A DNA stretch of 64,000 nucleotides from Eutreptiella sp. 'Long Island Sound 2002'. Taxonomy: Eukaryota > Euglenozoa > Euglenophyceae > Eutreptiales > Eutreptiaceae. The position numbers and the translations under genes were made by a program. Under the pieces are notes generated by a model. It was given only the letters and a program-made list of their open reading frames with translations. It was not told where the DNA came from and did not search any database. Location: the NCBI GenBank assembly GCA_964036045.1, contig OZ038385.1, positions 61,289,919 through 61,353,918 of the forward strand, written 5' to 3'. This document shows, in pieces, positions 55,501 through 64,000 of the stretch (positions within the stretch are counted from its first letter, which is position 1; each line of letters opens with the position of its first letter).

Positions 55501-58390
55501 ATCGGGTGCTGGCCAACAGCACATAGCTCTCAAAACTAAGATGATTGCCAAAGAGGCCCTGAGCACAAACACAAAAATGCATGCTTGCCTTTGCACACAA
55601 ATGAAGCATGGTGGATGATAGGGTGCTAGCTCTATCCAGCTCTTTGAGCAAAGGCGTCTGCTCCCCAAATCCTCCTGCCAGAAACTAGCACCTCCATTGA
55701 TCATAGCCTTCTCATAGACGTGGCTCTGTTTTTTTGTGCAGAAGCTATGGAATGTCATCCGCACTTCTGAATGCATGTGTGGGACTGAGACCTTCCATAG
55801 CATTGAGATTGAAAAGGAGAAGTATCTGAGCCTGGGTAGGCCTGGTGAAGAATTGCCAAAACTCAGTGGCTGCTGGAGACCGTTAATTCAAACAAAGGTG
55901 GGGAAAACAATACCCTGCCCTTTTCTAAAGGCTCAATGATGTAGAATGCTTCTCAGGTCCCCTGAAATCCCGCCAGAACATCGGCCAGAAGATTCATTCA
56001 TACCCAGATGTGCACTGGTGCACATGTGAGGACAACTTGAAAACGTGAAAGCAAAATGGGTGTCCATCGTCTCCAACAAAGGGCTCATTGATCAATGGTC
56101 AAGTTCAGTGCTAATCCCAGTGCTTCTCTCCGAAGCACAGACACAGACCATCAGACACATGCCTTTTTATGTTTGTTTGTTTGTTTTTCTGCAACATGGC
56201 AGCACACTTGTTTGATTATGCAACAGTGGCCAATCACGGTGCACAGGCTGGAACACGTACTCACTCAGCAGGAGAATTTGCACAACCCTCGTAAGAAGGT
56301 AAGAAGCCTCCTGGTTGTTACGAACCCACAGGAAACATTGTTTCAAATTCTGGTCTCACCACAACATGCAGGGCAAAGAAATCGGTGATCCTCTGCATAG
56401 CAAACACCCAGCTTCCCTGACCTGACGGCGTTCATGCACACTCCAATGAGATCATGTGTGCACACTTCCACACTGGATGACCTATCCAGACAGAGAATGG
56501 CTCATCAAACAAGAAAATGGTCGGGCCGGTTCTTCCCAGACAACACAGGAAAGCAAAAGGAAGAGCATCAAAGAAGCAACAATCCTACCTACAGGTACTT
56601 GACACCGCCCCTAACACAGCTCGGCTCCAACCTTTAGTGAGCACACACGCCTCTAATCCTAGGGGAGTTGGTGCTTGTTAACCTGTGCCACAAGGCAAAA
56701 TCCTCCAACTTCAGGAATTATTTTTCAAAACGTATCAGAGGAGGTGTTTAATCGCGGACAATCAACCTTAGGCACAACATGAAACATGGAATGAGGAGAG
56801 AGATACCCACCTTGAGCTGTGGTCACACACCAAAAACAGTTGCCAAAACTGGGTTCCTGAGAATTCACGAACGACAGGGGAGAGAGGGGGAAGAGAGAGA
56901 TGGAGACTGAGAAGATTGCACGTAGCTGCACAAAGATGCACACAAACACACTCAGGGGTAGGTACTTGTGGTCTGTTGGTTCTACATTCAAAACTTACTC
57001 CACACCTTCATCCAACAAAGAGATTGCTTCAGCAAAGAAGTCGCCTGCTGTAACTCAGATTTGCAGGTGCATCTGCTGGTTGTTACTCAGATTTTGTAGG
57101 GCCACTCAATTTCCCCAGATGAAGATTATGACCTCTGATTGCGCAAACAGCCTTTGATTTGTAAACGCCTAGAACTGACTTCTGGTTTATGACTCAAACC
57201 TGTACTCAAACCCAGCTCAGCTCCACTCCAGAGCTACGATCAAGGAGGAGGGCTGATGCTGATGCAAGATGAGACAAAGCACGCTGATGCAGGATGAAAG
57301 CCACAGTGTGTTGTACAAACTTGGAAACCTGAGATGGGTCACGAAAGGGAAGTTTAGAAGCTGGCCACAAAGCCAAGATGGCAGACCTGAAAAAGACCTG
57401 AAACCAGAACAACCAACCAAAAGTGGCCAGCAAGGAAAAACACAGGCCTCATAGGGGCAGACCAAACAGATGGGCGAACAAACTGCCCAGAGAAAGCAAA
57501 GCAGGGAGTTTGAAGAGAGTTGACAGACACGGATGACAGACACAGATGGCAGCTCGAGACCTTTACCCACTTCATCTTTCCAAGTTGCAAAAGATCTGAG
57601 CACCAACCTGAACCACATGTGCTCCTCGAAGGTCACATCGGAATAACTAACCACGATCTCAGTGACCAAGCAGCCCAAAATTCTTCTCAGCATCATGCAA
57701 GGGTGGACTTGGCGCTGAAAGGTGAGAAGTTGCTCAAGTAGAAGATCAGAACACCAGTCTTGAAACTCACCAGTTCATCAGAGCTCATACCAGAATATGT
57801 GGCCAAAACCAGAGATTCCAAAGCTCAAGAGGAAGTCTTGCGGCTACATTCCGTGTTGAAGTAAACCTGCTCTCCTCGATCGTAGGGCAGCCGCAAAGTT
57901 TAGCTGGTTCACTTGTCATGGAGTCTGAGATGAGGTAGATAAACACAAACAGGACACCTAAACAGCACAAGTCTTGCATGGAGGAGACCCAAAAGGTGTA
58001 CTAAAAACACTCTTGGTCCGTTGGATCTTCCCAGTAAGCCTGAGAATCATACAGAAAGTTGACAAAGTTCAACCAAGACTGATGGTGACTACGATGAAAC
58101 CAGAGAGCAGTTTCCTCAGTTGCTGCCAAACCTTTGCGACCCTTCAGAAACTACTTGAAACTTGCTCAAACCAAGTGAACCATTTTTCGGACAACCAGTG
58201 ACTTGGATTTCAAGTGTGGGTTCACTGTGACCACCAGGACCACAGAAGCTAGGCCCACAGATGCTGTCCCAAGTTTCGACCTTTCCAGACCATGTCAGAA
58301 CCACACAACCACACAGAAGGTGTAAAAATTTCACGGACTTGCTTCAGAAGGGGCAGCGACCAAGTTTGGCAATAAAACAGTTCTGTTGCA
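52540..58390. other. Long non-coding stretch
   Basis: I see no domain in any frame. A 216-codon minus-strand frame (52,628-53,278) crosses a G9/C7 run and looks spurious. Features noticed: a G16 run at 54,666-54,681, CT-rich tracts near 54,055-54,095 and 54,910-54,950, and scattered CA-rich stretches. Confidence 0.5.
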
Positions 58391-58399
58391 GCCTAGAAT

Positions 58400-58625
58400 A
58401 AGACTTCACTGATAACAGTTTAGCTGCAGGCCCACAGTAAGAGTTCACGCCTACCGTAAGAGTTCGGCGATAACAGTTCAGCTGCAGGCCCAGAACAAGA
58501 ATTGGCGCAAAAACAGTCGCTGCAGTATTTGCCAGTATTGCTGGAGTATTTGCCAGTATCACTGCAGCATCTGCCTGTTGTGCTGGAGTATTTGCTAGTA
58601 TCGCTGCGGTATCTGCCAGCTTCAA
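58400..58625. repeat. Short tandem repeats, two kinds
   Basis: The first part repeats TAACAGTT(T/C)AGCTGCAGGCCCA (two copies) with TAAGAGTTC between. The second repeats GTATTTGCCAGTAT(T/C)(G/A)CTG about five times. On the minus strand the second gives an imperfect nine-residue repeat (ILANTPA-like), but the frame is short and I do not call a gene. Confidence 0.6.
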
Positions 58626-61600
58626 GGTCACGATCTCAAACCCCTCTGCTGTCAGTTTGAACAGGGTGGCAGTGCAGAGCAAAACACATGTTGATTCACA
58701 CAAAGACTTGTAGCGAAGGAAGATACATGTACATCAAAGGACTATGTGCAATGGTAACGAAGAAAAAGACATGTAAACCAATCCTATTCTGGTCTGACTG
58801 TCAGATTCGCGAGTGACTGATCATGGAGCTACTAGTTGGCAAAACCAACGGTGAACCCCCAAAGAGAACTCCAAAGTTAACATCCCAAGTGCAAAGAATA
58901 TACACCGGGCCATTTATGTAAAAGAAAGGCAAAGAAGTTATTTTTTGAAATGAAGAAAAGCTATTCAACATTGCATTTTCTCCACATGTAATAGAGATGA
59001 TCAGGGCAGAATCATATCCAAATCCATCATTCATCATTCATCACGATGTGTCATGTGTCATGTGTCATGCATCATGACATGCTGGCGCCCTAGCATGTGT
59101 TTTTCAGATTCCAACCCAAAACCTCTCATTCACTACCAACCGACATAACCACAACCCCACTCTGGGTTCCTAAGAGGGTTATGCTATCCATTTTTCACAA
59201 CTCTATCAATTTTGGTGATCTCATTTTGGGATCCATGATGTGCATGCATGTCATGCATGATCGCTCAACATTGTGAGCGATACACCACATACTACCCGCC
59301 AAAGGTGTCCACTGACCCTATAGGACCTTTACTAGTACTTCCCCTACTTCATCATCCATTTTCATCACTATTTGGTGGTTGCCATGCATGCTCCCGACTA
59401 TATCACTAGGCCTAAGCCAAACCCTGACCTCGAGAGGTAAGAGGGAAGATAGATAGAGGAGGGGCGCCTAGCGGCGAGCCTTGGGAGCACGTGGTGCTTT
59501 CTAGGTAAGTCCTAACTTTGTGTATTAGGTCTACCAAGGGATAAGAGTAGGGTGAGAGTGCACAATAAGTGCAAATATGATTCTGTTTCATAGTCCCTTT
59601 CTGCTATGGACTAAGCTAGAAGACTACAATTTCATGAGCCCATTAATTTGCTGCTGTCTTTGAGGGCGCATAATCTTGCTGGTAGCAGAGCAACACAACT
59701 CTGCATAAATCCAGTGACCCTTAGACTTAATTACATTTAATTCCAGCGTCGGATTCTAAAAAGGGACGGAGAAGAACCACAGAAGTTAGACTTTCGAGTT
59801 TGAAAATTTATCATGGACCCTGCATACAGGGCAATAATAAACACGAAGAAAACTGGAACAACATTGGCTGTAATTCAGGAGTGGTGGACAGTGGTGAACA
59901 GAAAACTACTTGATGAAGAAGGCAAACACACACATTTGAGGGCAAAACAGGGCTCCGTGGCAATATAGGCTTGCATCTCTGCTGGCACCTCCTTTGCCAG
60001 CCCTTCTCCCTTTGGGACAAAAGGTTAGGGTTCACTAGCATTCTAGCGGCCCTTACTACGAGCATTCGCTCGGAGGCTACAGTGGAAAATCCTGAAGACG
60101 AAGTGCATGTCCGAATACTGGTCACGTAAGAGGAACTAGTCGTGCCTACCTTGGATGGGTTTGGAACCCCTGAAATACCTCTTGAGGGATCTCGGTTTGA
60201 AGCCTATTGCTTTCCCGTGCCAACTCCTCATGTGCCTACGGATCCTGGGGCCCCTCAGGAACGAACATGGCTGCTGATCTAGCAAAAGCTATGGAAATCC
60301 TAACGTTGCTTAACCAGAGTGGTCGGTTGCAACAAATGGTGCAGGAAATCGGACTCATGAGTAGACGACTTCATCGTCAACGACTAATCCTTTTCAATCC
60401 GTGCCTTGGCGCTCCAATGTGACTTATGCTTCAACCCCCTATCCATGGAGAACCTATTGTTCAAAGTGTCCCTACTGGAGTTCCGGAGCCGAAGTTTTTC
60501 TCCGAACTTCTAACTCCTAGTAGGCCGAGAGGTTTTCAAGAAGCTCCCTTCCTCGGTAAGGAGCACTATTTTGTTGTCGACCTTGTAACAACTGAAAGGT
60601 CGTCTTGAGAGCTTGAGGACTAGTGAGAAACTTGCTACCAACCCTTGTGTGCCAAAATTGTGGCCTGTGTTGTATAGCATACAAAGAGAGAAGTGGGTGT
60701 GTGGGCACCTCAAATGCGCTTTTGTTAGCGCTATTGATGGCTGTTGTCTTTGTGGGTGTTGTGGTGGTGAGTCTGGGTCATGATGGATGGGCGTGCGGTG
60801 TCGTAGAGCGTTGGTGCAGACAGAGCGGCTTGTATCTACTGGTTGCCTTTATTTGCACTATTCTTCTCATCTACCCGAATTGGGGCACCCTTCGGTTGCC
60901 ACTTTAAGAGCGCCAAGGGAGGGGGGGGGGGGTTCATTGCGCTTGTGTACCAAAAAACCACCCATTTGTATCAAGAAAAATACTGACCTCGCCGGAATGG
61001 ACACCCACAAAACCAATACGCAACAACAAAAACAAGCAAGGGAAAGTTTTCATTTCAAAGAAGACAGACCTGATGGTGGACCTAAAAGTTGTAGAAAGTG
61101 GTGGAAAGGAGGACTCCCTGTGGTAATCCATCCTAGGGTTTTTTTAGTACGAGACTGGACAACCAAGTTGGCTTTTTGGTACACGTTCCACAAGTATATT
61201 GTAGTGGGGAAGGCACATGGGTTTCTTTGGTAGAATGGGCTGTTTGCTTCTTTCCTTGTGGCGCCATCTGCCCTTTTGTAGCTTCCCTGTTGTAGATTCA
61301 TTGCTGCCCCCCCACCCCCCCACAGTGTGCCCTTTGGTTCTTTTTTGAGAATTCATTGCCGATGGGTTGCGTCTTTTTCCGGGGGCTCAACTCTACAAGC
61401 CCCCCCTCCCCCCCCCTGCCCTCAGCCGCAGCCATTTGTATGCATTGTGTCATATTTTCAGTCCCAAAACAGCGACCTCCTGCAGGCAATATGCACGAAA
61501 TATGGCATCTAATGAAGGTGAGATGCAGTGAAGGAATGAGATCAGATTGTACAATTGTTCTGTCGCTTTTCACAATGATCCGATAGTAGCCTGGTAGCCA

Positions 61601-62505
61601 ATCTCACACATGATAGTGATTTACTGACTCTGAATGAAGTGGTCCATGCACAATAGAGACAAAGACTATATACACAGTAATCTGTGATGCAGAGTCTCTG
61701 TGCTGAGACAGCTTGCAAAGCAGATCATCTGGGTGCGAGGCCCTGCCATTAATGGCATGGAGCAAAAACAGACCTGTGCCTCGATGATTGGCATGCCATC
61801 AATGGGGCAACTTTTCAAGCTACACCAAAATTGTCAGAACAGGTGGTGGCATGCCCCAACCCAATAACCCAAAAAATGCATCAAGTAACAATCACAGACC
61901 ACAGCCCGTCAGAGTGCAGCACCATCAAAGAGCTGTTTTCGTTTTCTACAAGTGCAGGGACAGGGCAGGTACAGGGACAAGCCACAGACCGTAATGATCC
62001 AAATGCATCTAAGTTACCCCCAAACGCCCCGACTGTATATGCAGTTTGGTGGCGAGCAAACCCATGGAAGTTTAGGATAAAGATGGCAGCCATGCAAGTG
62101 AAATACCGTTGTGAACACAAAAAAACAAAATTGTGGTCACAGATGCATGAACCTTGAACGAAACGGAGCGGGGACAGGCGCTAGGAGGCTGTGGTGTGTG
62201 GCTGGGAGCAGACGAGAGTTGCACTCTTGCCGCACCAGCTAAGAAAGACTTTTCACAATTTGGAGGGGCACAAAAACAAAAAGAGTACTTGTGCAATTTG
62301 CAGCAACCTGCAGGCAAAATGACAGATCAACACTGTGAGTGCATCTGTGTGTTTGTCTGTGTCTCTGTATATGTGGGGATTCATGGATTGAAGAACGAGG
62401 ACACCAGAGGGCGAGCTGTCGGGTCACTTGAGGTTTAACGCCTAACCAAATGATTCCTGACCGCTCAGGTCAAGTCCTTGACTTGAAGGACATTCTGGAT
62501 CTGGC
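58626..62505. other. Non-coding stretch
   Basis: Nothing firmly recognised. A small GTGTCAT minisatellite lies at 59,045-59,075 and a G12 run at 60,921-60,932. Two in-frame open stretches at 60,207-60,608, separated by one TGA, have ordinary composition but no domain I know. Confidence 0.5.
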
Positions 62506-63072
62506 TCACTTTGTTTTTGCATCGGTGCGGCTCAGCAATTCCATCAGGCAGCTTACCACCACTTGGCCCCCCGTGTCATTTAAGTGGATCCCATCACACA
62601 ACACATGGTATCCGTAACTCCGCCCGATGGTATCCCACGACTGCATCAGCAAAAAGTATTTTGCGTAGGCCTTCCCCATGATGTCGAAACACGATTCAAA
62701 GGGTACCGGCAGCGTGCCGCAGGGGCTACCAGCACGACTGCTGATGTGCTCCTTTAGGGCTTTGTTGGTCGCCACAAGCGTGACCCGTTTGGACTCACTG
62801 AAGTCTGCCACCAGGTCCGACAGCACTTGGTTTGCGTGGTCGACCAGACGGTTCGCGCGGGACAACAGGTCCTCCCCCATCGGCGGCAGCTCCAAGACTG
62901 CAACCTGCAGGGCCTGATCGCTGTCAAGTAATCGCTGGATGGTCGCCCTCATGTTCGACACATACCATTGCTCCGTGGGAACTTGGGGCAGGTTATGGGG
63001 AATCACCCCAGCTTCCCCCCAGACCGGGTTGAAGATGCCCTTCCAGTCGTTGGTACCAACCATGAGACACAC
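62506..63072 (-). CDS. SGNH/GDSL-type hydrolase, C-terminal portion (partial)
   Basis: 188 codons on the minus strand with the later landmarks of the SGNH hydrolase (GDSL esterase) fold. These are CLMVGTNDW (block III, G-x-N-D, with the oxyanion Asn) near the start, AVLELPPMGEDLL, ANRLVDHANQVL in the middle, and DGIHLNDTGGQVV (block V, D-x-x-H, the catalytic Asp and His) before the TAG stop at 62,506. Block I (GDS, the Ser nucleophile) is absent. An in-frame TAG at 63,102-63,100 closes the frame upstream, but CTTCAG directly before the first codon could be a splice acceptor, so this may be the last exon of a gene. It could also be a fragment of a mobile element, since some LINE ORF1 proteins carry such an esterase. 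Substrate unknown. Confidence 0.72.
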   Translation of the reverse strand: MCLMVGTNDWKGIFNPVWGEAGVIPHNLPQVPTEQWYVSNMRATIQRLLDSDQALQVAVLELPPMGEDLLSRANRLVDHANQVLSDLVADFSESKRVTLVATNKALKEHISSRAGSPCGTLPVPFESCFDIMGKAYAKYFLLMQSWDTIGRSYGYHVLCDGIHLNDTGGQVVVSCLMELLSRTDAKTK

Positions 63073-63102
63073 CTGAAGTGCGGCCGTTGCAGATTCACTC
63101 TA

Positions 63103-64000
63103 CAATACAACGGTCGCATACCTTACAGACGCTGCATACCTTACCCTCCCCTTTGCCCTGGCACGCCAGGGCACGGAAAACAACGGTCAGAAGGGAATTC
63201 TGCTGGGACAACGTGCGCTTGCGCAAGACACGTATCCGAGACAGTCGTGGCAGGGGATGTGAGGAAGATTTCAAGGCTGGGCTCAATGGGTTCGTGCGGG
63301 GTTCAAAGGGTTTGGGGGGGGGTGTTCGGACCCCAAGGACTCAAACAAGCACAATGTGTCTGCCATGGTGAATGGCCAAAGGGTGACTATAGGCCTGTGC
63401 GGGCACATGAGGACACTGTGCATGCAAACCAGAGCACTTCCTCAGGCCCCCTTCCCTTACAGCAATATATGCGCCAAGCTACAGCACCCACCACCCGACT
63501 ACGCACTCGCTCAAGTGGTCCATAAAACAGGTGCTCTGGATTGCTTACCATGTTGCCTGAGGGTCAGGGAGTGTACAATTGTGCAAATTGGGCTTGCGTG
63601 GGAGGCTAATTGTTTGGGTTTTGGGAGAGCGTGGCAATTTGCAGACCTTTCTAGGGAAGTAAATTCCAAAAGTGGCAATCGGGTGGCTGGTTGCTAAGCT
63701 GGATTGCAGTACAATGTGAGCAAGCAGCAACGCAAACCAACAATGGGGAGGTGTTTGCCCGGCGCGCGCTTGGCACGCTAGTTTTGAAATAACTATCCCG
63801 ACTTTAATCCCGGATTTACCCTGCCTGAGAAGAGCCCCCCAAGCCGACGAAGAGTGGACCGCAAACCTTCCCAACAAAGCACACTGCATAAGTCGAAAAA
63901 GCTGAATTTAACATCAATGTGCATTACTCATGTATAGGCGAATAAAGAATCTTTTCCCCACAAGCGTGGGCATCAATACCTTCATCACAACAATGCTCCT
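63103..64000. other. Window end, non-coding or upstream part of the hydrolase gene
   Basis: No block I of the SGNH fold was found on the minus strand here. GTAAGGTATGC, which resembles a splice donor, occurs twice on the minus strand near 63,130-63,150. Otherwise nothing recognised. Confidence 0.4.

Noticed and set aside
60207-60608. Possible gene with one internal TGA
   Set aside because: About 130 codons of ordinary composition but no recognisable domain, start context or support from a second copy.
60623-60907. Small membrane protein with two hydrophobic segments
   Set aside because: Hydrophobic stretch from GT-rich DNA; no other support.

Overview
This window is eukaryotic nuclear DNA from a repeat-rich genome. 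The reasons are Ty3/gypsy-type LTR retrotransposons with chromodomains, a decayed LINE, kilobase-scale minisatellite arrays, no dense gene runs and almost no host coding sequence. I cannot name the organism; a large-genome alga or other protist would fit. More than half of the window is one nested stack of retroelements.

Layout. 1-5,937: strongly strand-biased G/T-rich low-complexity DNA that becomes an ordered minisatellite array built round the 12-mer GCCACTCCTGGC. 5,936-6,590: a broken LINE reverse transcriptase (minus). 6,591-10,892: non-coding flank with poly-G/poly-C runs and a pair of about 260-280 bp repeats that look structured (9,712 and 10,395). 10,898-49,563: element A, a decayed Ty3/gypsy element (gag, protease, a methyltransferase-like domain, RT, RNase H, integrase, chromodomain) with target duplication TACAA at both outer ends. 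A is split by element B (17,980-29,343, minus), a younger relative that landed inside A's integrase; by element C (30,349-41,848), a non-coding LTR element with perfect AACTG target duplications, in A's 3' non-coding region; and by block D (44,974-49,117), inside A's 3' LTR. Removing B, C and D leaves A at about 11.3 kb, close to B's 11,364 bp. C and D share a GT-rich satellite-bearing segment (R) in opposite orientations. 49,564-62,505: non-coding flank. 62,506-63,072: a single SGNH/GDSL-hydrolase coding piece (minus), the only plausible host gene.

How the parts relate. A and B belong to one family and show shared, unusual traits: a DIRS-like N6-adenine-methyltransferase-type domain between protease and RT; HIDD in place of the YxDD box; a stop codon at the same place at the end of Gag; LTRs ending AG...CT instead of TG...CA; the same non-standard primer-binding site; and a long (over 2 kb) 3' non-coding region holding two adjacent hairpins with compensatory changes. 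Both copies carry stops and frameshifts, and B has lost the catalytic Glu of integrase, so neither is expected to be autonomous. LTR divergence by eye (A about 10%, C about 4-5%, B about 2.5%) agrees with the order implied by nesting. All percentages and copy counts are eye estimates, not computed alignments.
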